A DNA stretch of 11,952 nt from an uncultured Lachnospiraceae bacterium (GTDB lineage: Bacteria > Bacillota > Clostridia > Lachnospirales > Lachnospiraceae), in the NCBI GenBank assembly GCA_934351705.1, contig CAKRJK010000017.1, positions 1-11,952 of the forward strand. Reading direction: 5' to 3'. The translations under genes and the position numbers were made by a program. Under the pieces are notes generated by a model that worked only from the letters and a program-made list of their open reading frames with translations, searched no databases and had not been told where the DNA came from. Positions within the stretch are counted from its first letter, which is position 1, and each line of letters starts with the position of its first letter. This document shows, piece after piece, positions 6,004 to 11,952 of this stretch.

Positions 6004-7551
6004 TTATTTCGCATAATCAACAACTCTTGATTCACGGATAACATTTACTTTTATCTGACCCGGATATTCTAATTCAGCTTCAATCTGTTTTGAAATATCC
6101 CTAGCTAACAATACCATCTCGGCATCATTTACCTGATCAGGAACTACCATAATACGAATCTCTCTACCTGCCTGAATAGCAAAAGATTTATCTACACCTT
6201 TGAATCCATTTGTGATATCTTCTAATTGTTTTAATCTGTTAGAATAGGTTTCCAAAGTCTCTCTTCTCGCACCCGGACGTGCTGCACTGATTGTATCGGC
6301 AGCTTGTACTAAGCATGCAATCAAGGACTCCGGTTCCACATCTCCGTGATGTGACTCTACTGCATTAATAATAATCGGAGACTCTTTGTATTTTCTACAA
6401 AGCTCCACACCGATCTGAATATGTGAGCCTTCCTGCTCATGATCCACTGATTTTCCTATATCATGTAAAAGTCCCGCTCTCTTTGCCGTTCTGACATCTA
6501 CGCCAATCTCTGCCGCTAACAGTCCGGCGATCTGAGCAACCTCAATAGAGTGTTTCAATGCATTCTGACCATAACTTGTTCTGAACTTCATCTTACCGAG
6601 TAAACGAACAAGTTCCGGATGAATTCCGTGAACACCGACTTCTAATGTAGCCGCCTCACCTTCTTCACGAATCATCGTCTCTACTTCTTTTTGTGCCTTC
6701 TCGACCATCTCCTCAATTCTAGCCGGATGAATACGTCCGTCTACAATCAATTTCTCTAATGCGATGCGTGCTACCTCTCTTCGGATTGGATCAAATCCGG
6801 AAAGGATAACAGCTTCCGGTGTATCATCAATGATCAAATCCACACCCGTCATTGTCTCCAATGTACGAATGTTACGACCTTCTCTACCGATGATTCTTCC
6901 TTTCATTTCATCATTTGGAAGTTGTACAACGGAAATTGTGGTTTCGGCAACATGGTCTGCCGCACATTTCTGAATAGCGGTTACCACATACTCTTTTGCC
7001 TTCTTACCAGCCTCTTCCTTTGCTTTACTTTCCATCTCTTTGATTAATTTTGCAGTATCAATCTTAACATCATCTTCAATGGTTCTTAAAAGATATTCTT
7101 TCGCTTGTTCGGAGGTTAATCCTGAGATTCTTTCCAGTTCCTGTACACGCTCTTCATGCAATCTTGCAACTTCTGCTTTTTCTTTGTTGATCTCTTCTTC
7201 TTTTGCTGCAAATCCCGCCTCGCGCTTCTCAACTGCCTCTAACTTGCGGTCGATATTCGCTTCTTTTTGCTCTATACGGCGTTCATTTCGCTGAATCTCT
7301 GCTCTGCGTTCCTTGATCTCTTTATCGAGTTCATTCTTCGCACGAATGGATTCTTCTTTAATCTCCAAAGAAGACTCACGCTTTTTGGTCTCTGCTGTCT
7401 TAACCGCTTCATCAATGATTTCACGTGCTTTCTCTTCCGCACTTCCAATCTTAGCCTCCGCTACCTTCTTGCGATAGGATACGGTAATTGCGGCTGTAAC
7501 GACTGCAGTCACAACAAGTGTGATAATTACAGCAATCAATATCTGTAGCAC
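6004..7551 (-). CDS. rny: Ribonuclease Y
   Basis: Membrane-anchored endoribonuclease that starts bulk mRNA decay in many Firmicutes. The 515 residues (about 520 in B. subtilis) are laid out as expected: one N-terminal membrane segment (about 2-25), a long charged coiled coil (about 30-150), a KH RNA-binding domain with [11 protein letters not shown] (218-228), and an HD domain with HDIGK (H363, D364), upstream H334 and the downstream HHGD (401-404). The C terminus ends in the conserved [11 protein letters not shown]. The start is GTG at 7551, 7 nt after AGGAGG. No alternative start has a site. A sigma-A promoter lies in the 158-bp gap to recX, and a hairpin terminator follows the stop, so it is likely largely monocistronic with some readthrough to the Nudix gene. 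Confidence 0.97.
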   Translation of the reverse strand: MLQILIAVIITLVVTAVVTAAITVSYRKKVAEAKIGSAEEKAREIIDEAVKTAETKKRESSLEIKEESIRAKNELDKEIKERRAEIQRNERRIEQKEANIDRKLEAVEKREAGFAAKEEEINKEKAEVARLHEERVQELERISGLTSEQAKEYLLRTIEDDVKIDTAKLIKEMESKAKEEAGKKAKEYVVTAIQKCAADHVAETTISVVQLPNDEMKGRIIGREGRNIRTLETMTGVDLIIDDTPEAVILSGFDPIRREVARIALEKLIVDGRIHPARIEEMVEKAQKEVETMIREEGEAATLEVGVHGIHPELVRLLGKMKFRTSYGQNALKHSIEVAQIAGLLAAEIGVDVRTAKRAGLLHDIGKSVDHEQEGSHIQIGVELCRKYKESPIIINAVESHHGDVEPESLIACLVQAADTISAARPGARRETLETYSNRLKQLEDITNGFKGVDKSFAIQAGREIRIMVVPDQVNDAEMVLLARDISKQIEAELEYPGQIKVNVIRESRVVDYAK

Positions 7552-7564
7552 AGGAGCACCTCCT
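7552..7564 (-). promoter_or_regulatory. Ribosome binding site of rny within a small hairpin
   Basis: On the - strand AGGAG-GTG-CTCCT (7564 to 7552) is a 5-bp perfect stem with a 3-nt loop that includes the Shine-Dalgarno bases and ends directly at the GTG start. The site itself is strong and decides the GTG start. The stem is short, so effects on translation are speculative. Confidence 0.5.
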
Positions 7565-7633
7565 TTATTTAGTTTTCATTGTACATTTTATAACAAAACG
7601 TCTAAATTATCTGTCATAAATAACAACACTTAA

Positions 7634-7662
7634 ATTTTATACTTTATTTTGCATGCTGTCAA
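7634..7662 (-). promoter_or_regulatory. Sigma-A promoter of rny
   Basis: Read on the - strand: -35 TTGACA (7657-7662, perfect), 17-bp spacer, -10 TAAAAT (7634-7639). The start point is predicted near 7627, giving a leader of about 75 nt. It lies between recX and rny, so rny does not depend on the SOS-controlled recA promoter. Confidence 0.8.
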
Positions 7663-7709
7663 GTAGTCGCTGACTATCAGATTTGGCAAATTACAGTTAT
7701 ATTCTGAAT

Positions 7710-8303
7710 TTACCTGCCCATCACATGACGGATATCACTGCTTCGATATCCCTTCCCCAATAGGAACCGGTATATCTTATAAGCCTCTTCCCTGCTCATT
7801 TCTTCGTGATAGCCCTTTTTCTCTAACAGACGACGGATTGCCGCTGTCTCGTCCTCATTTGCCTCCTCAGTGATCGCCTGCTCAATGACAGAGTCTGCAA
7901 TTCCTTTTCTGAACAAATCCTGACGCATTCTTTGTATGCTGCGTTTTTCCTTTTGGCAACGCACAAAAGTACACGCGTAGCGGAAATCATCCAGATAATG
8001 ATACTTCTTGACATATTCGACCGCCTGCTCTATCGCCTCCGGCGGATACTGACTGCCCGCCAGCTTTTCACGGAGCTGACGTTCCGTACGCTCCTGTCTC
8101 TCCAGTAAATGCATTGCCCTTTTCGTGGCACGTTTGCCGACCACTTCATATAAAAGCGTCTGATACAATTCCTGTGAAACCTGCATTTCCTCTTCTAACC
8201 GATGGGTGTTTACCTCTTTTCGGTAAAGTATCAGGACTTCTCCGCTGTCAAAGCTGATCTTTTGTTTGCCCTTTTCTAATTCTTCTATACTTTGTATCTT
8301 CAT
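7710..8303 (-). CDS. recX: Regulatory protein RecX
   Basis: RecX binds RecA filaments and modulates, usually limits, recombinase activity. The 197-residue protein has the family's repeated three-helix blocks. Clear signs are RATKRAMHLLERQERTERQL (58-77) followed by LREKL, then YPPEAIEQAVEYVKKYHYLDDFRYACTFV, RSIQRMRQDLFRKGI, and a final block ending YKIYRFLLGKGYRSSDIRHVMGR. The N-terminal 50 residues are less conserved. The start ATG overlaps the recA stop by one base (TAATG), so translation is probably coupled to recA, and the gene shares the SOS promoter. No clear terminator follows before the rny promoter, so readthrough into rny is possible. Confidence 0.92.
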   Translation of the reverse strand: MKIQSIEELEKGKQKISFDSGEVLILYRKEVNTHRLEEEMQVSQELYQTLLYEVVGKRATKRAMHLLERQERTERQLREKLAGSQYPPEAIEQAVEYVKKYHYLDDFRYACTFVRCQKEKRSIQRMRQDLFRKGIADSVIEQAITEEANEDETAAIRRLLEKKGYHEEMSREEAYKIYRFLLGKGYRSSDIRHVMGR

Positions 8304-9370
8304 TAAGCTTCTTCTTTAGCAGATTTTTCCGTCTTTGTCTTTGGTTCTTTTTCTGTCTCTGCCTCTTCACTTTCCTCTTTCGGTGCAAACTGCGCTCTTA
8401 CCTTTTCTTCAATCTCATCACAGATTGCCGGATTCTCTTTCAGATAAATCTTGGAATTCTCACGTCCCTGACCGATCTTCTCTCCGTTATAGGCATACCA
8501 TGCACCTGATTTGTTCACGATTCCGAAATTTGTTGCCAGATCCAGAATATCTCCCTCTTTGGAAATTCCCTGTCCAAACATAATGTCAAATTCTGCCTCA
8601 CGGAACGGCGGTGCAATCTTGTTCTTTACAACCTTGATACGGGTACGGTTGCCGACTACTTCGCCTCCCTGTTTCAGAGACTCGATTCTTCTTACATCCA
8701 GACGAATCGAGGAGTAAAACTTCAAGGCACGTCCGCCGGTCGTTGTCTCCGGACTTCCAAACATAACTCCGACTTTTTCACGAAGCTGGTTGATGAAGAT
8801 CACAATACAGTTTGACTTACTGATCACCGAGGTTAGTTTACGAAGTGCCTGTGACATCAGTCTTGCCTGTAATCCCACATGGGAATCCCCCATATCTCCG
8901 TCAATCTCTGCCTTTGGCACCAAAGCCGCAACAGAATCGACAATCACAATATCCACCGCACCGGAACGCACCATCGTCTCTGTAATCTCCAACGCCTGCT
9001 CTCCGCTGTCCGGCTGTGAGATGTAAAGATTGTCAATGTCCACTCCGATATTCTTTGCATACACAGGGTCCAGGGCATGTTCTGCGTCAATGAATCCTGC
9101 GATTCCTCCGCGTTTCTGCACCTCTGCAACCATATGTAATGCCACAGTGGTCTTACCGCTGGACTCCGGTCCGTAAACCTCCACGATTCTTCCCTTCGGT
9201 ATACCGCCCATGCCGAGTGCGAGATCCAAACTCAAAGAACCCGTCGGAATGGTCTCGACGTTCATGTTCGCCTTAGAATCACCGAGCTTCATGATCGAAC
9301 CCTGTCCGTACTGTTTCTCAATCTGTGCGATTGCCGCATCCAATGCTTTCAATTTATCTTCTTTTGCCAT
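8303..9370 (-). CDS. recA: Recombinase RecA
   Basis: ATP-dependent strand-exchange protein of homologous recombination and coprotease for LexA. The 355 residues include the N-terminal polymerisation helix, Walker A GPESSGKT (67-74), catalytic E97 (FIDAEHALD), Walker [11 protein letters not shown] (141-150), loop L1 around 157-165, [20 protein letters not shown] (194-213) with the DNA-contacting loop L2, and the [13 protein letters not shown] segment (251-263). The C terminus (about 330-355) is an acidic and lysine-rich low-complexity tail, common in RecA. The ATG has AAGGAG 10 nt upstream. The promoter has a LexA (SOS) box. It is first gene of a recA-recX operon. Confidence 0.99.
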   Translation of the reverse strand: MAKEDKLKALDAAIAQIEKQYGQGSIMKLGDSKANMNVETIPTGSLSLDLALGMGGIPKGRIVEVYGPESSGKTTVALHMVAEVQKRGGIAGFIDAEHALDPVYAKNIGVDIDNLYISQPDSGEQALEITETMVRSGAVDIVIVDSVAALVPKAEIDGDMGDSHVGLQARLMSQALRKLTSVISKSNCIVIFINQLREKVGVMFGSPETTTGGRALKFYSSIRLDVRRIESLKQGGEVVGNRTRIKVVKNKIAPPFREAEFDIMFGQGISKEGDILDLATNFGIVNKSGAWYAYNGEKIGQGRENSKIYLKENPAICDEIEEKVRAQFAPKEESEEAETEKEPKTKTEKSAKEEA

Positions 9371-9389
9371 AATAATAATTCTCCTTTTA

Positions 9390-9403
9390 TGAACGTATGT
9401 TCG
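9390..9403 (-). promoter_or_regulatory. SOS box (LexA operator) of recA
   Basis: On the - strand CGAACATACGTTCA matches the Firmicute LexA/DinR consensus CGAACRNRYGTTYG at all but the last base. It lies about 7-20 nt after the predicted transcription start. A further GAACATA half-site (9408-9414) lies 12 bp upstream in the same orientation. Confidence 0.88.
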
Positions 9404-9416
9404 TTAATATGTTCTA

Positions 9417-9445
9417 ATCATAGTATACTTTATTTAAAAAGTCAA
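9417..9445 (-). promoter_or_regulatory. Sigma-A promoter of recA-recX
   Basis: Read on the - strand: -35 TTGACT (9440-9445), 17-bp spacer, -10 TATGAT (9417-9422). The start point is predicted near 9410, just upstream of the SOS box. Confidence 0.8.
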
Positions 9446-9486
9446 CAACAAAATAGGATTTTCTTTTGGGAAACAGAAAATGAAAA

Positions 9487-9577
9487 TTTACTCTTGAAAT
9501 CATTCGATATATAGAAAATAGTTCCGATGCGACTATTATATCCTATTTCTCATAAAAAGGAAAGTATCGGTTTTTTT
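9487..9577 (+). ncRNA. Candidate short RNA between recA and the MarR gene
   Basis: A weak promoter-like pair, TTTACT (9487-9492), 17 bp, TATAGA (9510-9515), predicts a start near 9522. From 9524 CCGATGC pairs with GTATCGG (9564-9570) around an inner TCCT/AGGA pairing (9541-9544, 9558-9561), and seven T residues follow (9571-9577). This would be a 56-nt hairpin RNA with a built-in terminator. Promoter boxes match only 4 of 6 bases each and the stem has one G-U pair, so this is tentative. Otherwise 9446-9620 is AT-rich with no gene seen. Confidence 0.3.
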
Positions 9578-9623
9578 ATCTATTCTTATTTTAAAACTGG
9601 ATGTGTTTCCTTGTCGAAAATTG

Positions 9624-9652
9624 TTGACTTTTGTCCGTTTTCGGATTAAGAT
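9624..9652 (+). promoter_or_regulatory. Sigma-A promoter of the MarR/kinase/MATE operon
   Basis: -35 TTGACT (9624-9629), 17-bp spacer, -10 TAAGAT (9647-9652). The predicted start point is near 9659. The spacer is filled by one copy of an inverted repeat and the start region by a second copy, so repressor binding would block polymerase. Confidence 0.8.
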
Positions 9653-9676
9653 ATGTTTTGTCCGTTTTCGGACAAT
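9629..9676 (+). promoter_or_regulatory. Two tandem inverted-repeat operators, likely for the MarR-type regulator
   Basis: TTTTGTCCGTTTTCGGA occurs twice, at 9629-9645 and 9656-9672, 27 bp apart with no mismatch. The second extends to the 18-bp inverted repeat TTGTCCG-TTTT-CGGACAA (9659-9676, 7-bp arms). The first has TCCG/CGGA arms that become imperfect further out. The copies occupy the -35/-10 spacer and the start point to near the ribosome binding site. The placement fits autorepression. The identity of the binding protein is inferred. Confidence 0.8.
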
Positions 9677-9692
9677 TTAAGGAGGTGACAGC

Positions 9693-10145
9693 TTGAACGC
9701 TGATACAAAAAAATATGCTCATTACTCCGCATTGCTGGATCAATGCAACAAAGAACTGGACGAGCTGTATCACAGATACGCCCTACGTCACAATCTGTCT
9801 GACGCGACGCTCTGGATCTTATATGCCGTTTATACGGAAGGAAATGCCGTAACCCAGGCAGACATATGCAATACCTGGTTTTTCAGCCGCCAGACGATTA
9901 ACACTGCACTCAAAGGATTAGAACAACAGGGAATCATTGAATTGACTTCCATTTCCGGTAACCGGAAAAGTAAACAGATTGCCTTTACTGCCTCGGGAAG
10001 AATTGCTGCACAGGAAATCCTTACTCCTTTACTGCGGGCTGAACACCGTGTCTTTGCGGCGTTTCGCGATGAAGAAAACGTAATGTTTTTGAAATTAAGC
10101 CAAAAGCGGTGTGCTCTTTTACGGGAATTTTTAGAAACAGAATAA
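9693..10145 (+). CDS. MarR-family transcriptional regulator
   Basis: Probably a dimeric winged-helix repressor of its own operon that responds to a small molecule. The start is TTG at 9693, 7 nt after GGAGG (9681-9685). It gives 150 residues, a typical MarR length. The N-terminal helices lead to a winged helix-turn-helix with VTQADICNTWFFSRQTINTALKGLEQQGIIEL (about 54-85) as recognition region and NRKSKQIAFTASGR (about 90-103) as wing, followed by C-terminal dimerisation helices. Paired inverted repeats in its promoter are the expected target. It is followed after 14 bp by the kinase-like gene. The order MarR regulator then MATE pump recalls mepR-mepA of Staphylococcus aureus, but the operator sequence is different and I do not claim orthology. 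Confidence 0.9.
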   Translation: MNADTKKYAHYSALLDQCNKELDELYHRYALRHNLSDATLWILYAVYTEGNAVTQADICNTWFFSRQTINTALKGLEQQGIIELTSISGNRKSKQIAFTASGRIAAQEILTPLLRAEHRVFAAFRDEENVMFLKLSQKRCALLREFLETE

Positions 10146-10159
10146 AGAAAGGAACCATT

Positions 10160-10780
10160 ATGAAAATAATTACAATCAGTCGTGAGTTCGGCTCAGGCGG
10201 CCGGAAACTCGGCAAACGACTTGCAGATATTATGAACTTTGACTATTACGATCGTGCGATTATCACTGCGATTGCGCAAAACAAAGGCTTAAATGCCGAT
10301 TATGTACAACATCAGTTAGAAAACCTTGATTGGAAAAGTATCCCGCTTACCTATTGCAGGACGATTCATTCCGCACGCTATATGAATGCAGACAGCATGG
10401 TACTCTTAGCCGAGCAACAAAAGGTGATTGAAAGAATCGCCGCTCTCGGAAAAGACTGCGTTATTGTCGGCAGGAATGCCGATGTGATCTTAAATGAGTA
10501 CAATCCTTTAAATATTTTTGTCTGTGCCGACACGGCAGCAAAAATAAAACGCTGTACGGAACGTTCCACGGAGGGAGAACACCTCACCGAAAAAGAACTT
10601 ATTCAAAAGATGAAGCAAATTGACAAAATGCGTTCTAAAACAAGAGAACTGCTTTCCAATTCGGCTTGGGGACAAAGAGATGCTTATCATCTGACTGTCA
10701 ACACAAGTGAATGGAATATCAAAGAATTATCCGTTGCCGTAGCGGATTTTTCAGAACACTGGTTTAGGAGGACATCATGA
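10160..10780 (+). CDS. Cytidylate-kinase-like P-loop protein
   Basis: Belongs to the cytidylate-kinase-like family (Cytidylate_kin2 type), which has a nucleoside monophosphate kinase fold; the true substrate is unknown. The start is ATG at 10160, with AAGAAAGGA upstream. An earlier in-frame ATG at 10109 lies inside the regulator gene and has no site. The 206 residues open with ISREFGSGGRKLGKRLA (6-22), in which GSGGRKLG replaces the classic GxxGxGKS loop, followed by FDYYDRAII (27-35), the VIVGRNADVIL strand (101-111), FVCADTAAKIKRCTER (120-135), and a lid-like region about 156-183 ending AYHLTVNTSEW. It overlaps the MATE gene by 4 nt (ATGA), so the two are translationally coupled. Why a nucleotide-kinase-like protein should sit in an efflux operon is not known to me. 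Confidence 0.82.
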   Translation: MKIITISREFGSGGRKLGKRLADIMNFDYYDRAIITAIAQNKGLNADYVQHQLENLDWKSIPLTYCRTIHSARYMNADSMVLLAEQQKVIERIAALGKDCVIVGRNADVILNEYNPLNIFVCADTAAKIKRCTERSTEGEHLTEKELIQKMKQIDKMRSKTRELLSNSAWGQRDAYHLTVNTSEWNIKELSVAVADFSEHWFRRTS

Positions 10781-11952
10781 AAATTCAACTTTCAGACCAT
10801 TTCACATATGGGAAACTTATCAAATTTACACTGCCGTGTATCGGCATGATGATATTTACATCGATTTACGGCGTGGTAGACGGCTTCTTTGTCTCCAATT
10901 ATGCCGGAAAAATACCGTTTGCGGCAGTCAATCTGATCATGCCTTTTCTAATGATCCTTTCCACGGTCGGATTTATGTTTGGTACCGGCGGTTCTGCCCT
11001 TGTGGCGAAAACCTTTGGAGAGGGTGACAAAGAGAAAGCAAACCGATACTTTTCGTTGTTTGTCTATGTGGCATTTGCATTGGGTATCCTGTTTTCCGTT
11101 CTGGGAATCATATTTATCCGTCCCATTGCAGAACTGCTCGGTGCCGAGGGAGAATTGCTAAATTATGCCGTTCTTTATGCAAGAATCATACTGGTTGCCC
11201 TGCCGTTTAATACTCTGCAATATCTGTTTCAGAGTTTTCTTGTAACTGCCGAAAAACCACAGATCGGTTTTGCCGTTACCGTTTCCGCAGGTGTGACAAA
11301 TATGGTGTTTGACGCACTTTTTGTAATTAATTTTCCGATGGAATACAAATTAGCGGGTGCTGCAATTGCCACCGCAATGAGCCAGTTTATCGGTGGTGGT
11401 GTACCGCTCATCTATTTCCTGCGTAAAAACAACAGTATTTTGCGGATCGGAAAAACAACCTTTGACGGAAAAGCAATCTTAAAAGCATGTGTCAACGGTT
11501 CTTCCGAATTTATGAGTAATATTTCGATGAATCTGGTCGGTATGCTCTACAATATCCAGCTTATGAAATATGCCGGGGAGGACGGCATCGCAGCATACGG
11601 TGTTATGATGTATGTCAGTATGATCTTTGCGGCTGCTTTCATTGGATATTCCATCGGAACCGCTCCCGTAATCGGCTATCACGACGGTGCCAGAAACCAT
11701 GATGAATTAAAAGGTCTGTTAAAAAAGAGCCTTACCATCATCGGAACATTCAGTATCTGTATGGTCCTTTTGGCAGAACTGCTCGCCGTTCCGCTTGCAA
11801 AAATCTTTGTAAGCTATGATGCAAAGCTGATGGATCTGACCGTATACGGATTTCGTATTTTTGCACTGTCCTTCCACTTTATGGGATATGCCATTTTTAC
11901 TTCCAGCTTTTTCACCGCCTTGAACGACGGTATTACCTCCGCAATCATATCA
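10777..11952 (+). CDS. MATE-family efflux transporter, 3' end outside window
   Basis: Multidrug and toxin extrusion family membrane protein, likely driven by a Na+ or H+ gradient. The reading frame is open from the ATG at 10777 to the window end, 392 codons without a stop; the family is usually about 450 residues, so only the last part is missing. The start has TAGGAGGA 4 nt upstream and overlaps the kinase stop by 4 nt. The protein begins MKIQLSDHFTYGKLIKFTLPCIGMMIF. At least ten hydrophobic spans are visible, with features typical of MATE proteins: the first-span YGVVDGFFVSNYAG, the GTGGSALVAKTFGEGDKEKAN loop between spans (about 69-89), and the repeat of this layout in the second half, GTAPVIGYHDGARNHDELK. 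It resembles the MepA-type branch. Substrate is unknown. Confidence 0.93.
   Translation, partial: MKIQLSDHFTYGKLIKFTLPCIGMMIFTSIYGVVDGFFVSNYAGKIPFAAVNLIMPFLMILSTVGFMFGTGGSALVAKTFGEGDKEKANRYFSLFVYVAFALGILFSVLGIIFIRPIAELLGAEGELLNYAVLYARIILVALPFNTLQYLFQSFLVTAEKPQIGFAVTVSAGVTNMVFDALFVINFPMEYKLAGAAIATAMSQFIGGGVPLIYFLRKNNSILRIGKTTFDGKAILKACVNGSSEFMSNISMNLVGMLYNIQLMKYAGEDGIAAYGVMMYVSMIFAAAFIGYSIGTAPVIGYHDGARNHDELKGLLKKSLTIIGTFSICMVLLAELLAVPLAKIFVSYDAKLMDLTVYGFRIFALSFHFMGYAIFTSSFFTALNDGITSAIIS

Noticed and set aside
7040..7548. Two + strand frames antisense to rny
   Set aside because: Serine- and phenylalanine-rich products typical of translating the opposite strand of a charged coiled-coil gene. 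No sites or motifs support them.
9591..9773. 60-residue frame on the - strand over the MarR promoter
   Set aside because: It runs through the promoter and operators, its repeated SCPKTDKT-like segments merely translate the tandem operator copies, and it overlaps the true MarR start.
10109..10159. Upstream in-frame ATG that would extend the kinase-like protein by 17 residues
   Set aside because: It lies inside the MarR gene and lacks a site. The ATG at 10160 has AAGAAAGGA and gives the family's MKIITISREFGSGG beginning.

Overview
The window looks like chromosomal DNA from an endospore-forming, low-to-moderate-GC Firmicute, most likely class Clostridia and a Lachnospiraceae-type organism. The reasons are a spoIIM sporulation gene, RNase Y in place of RNase E, strong AGGAGG ribosome binding sites, GTG and TTG starts behind them, sigma-A promoters close to consensus with 17-bp spacers, and a Firmicute-type LexA (SOS) box at recA. 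No phage, insertion sequence or CRISPR array was seen. The taxonomic call is inference.

Layout. (1) 1-258: no convincing protein gene. A probable structured non-coding RNA on the + strand, of unidentified family, ends at a hairpin that also terminates the converging aroK. (2) 265-3621: a split shikimate cluster. aroD-aroK run leftward and aroE-DAHP synthase run rightward from a compact divergent promoter region (1609-1670). Together they supply pathway steps 1 (DAHP synthase), 3 (dehydroquinate dehydratase), 4 (shikimate dehydrogenase) and 5 (shikimate kinase). A bidirectional terminator at 3633-3670 separates this block from the next. (3) 3699-7551, all leftward: rny (RNase Y), a Nudix ADP-ribose pyrophosphatase-like gene, spoIIM and xerD. 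Intrinsic-terminator hairpins lie directly before the ribosome binding sites of the Nudix and spoIIM genes. xerD has its own promoter. (4) 7710-9370, leftward: recA-recX, overlapping by one base and controlled by a sigma-A promoter with an SOS box just downstream of the start point. (5) 9446-9692: intergenic region with a candidate short RNA and the promoter of the next operon, which carries two copies of an inverted repeat that is probably an operator. (6) 9693-end, rightward: an operon of a MarR-type regulator (TTG start), a cytidylate-kinase-like P-loop protein and a MATE efflux transporter cut off by the window edge.

Most of the window is conserved core genome: aromatic amino acid precursors, RNA decay, sporulation engulfment, chromosome dimer resolution and DNA repair. 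The less ordinary parts are the unidentified structured RNA at the left edge, the hairpin-before-RBS arrangement at the Nudix and spoIIM genes, the repeats between spoIIM and xerD, and the MarR/kinase/MATE operon with its tandem operators. I do not see strong evidence for a wholly new multi-gene system. The MarR/kinase/MATE operon and the left-edge RNA are the best candidates for something insufficiently described.
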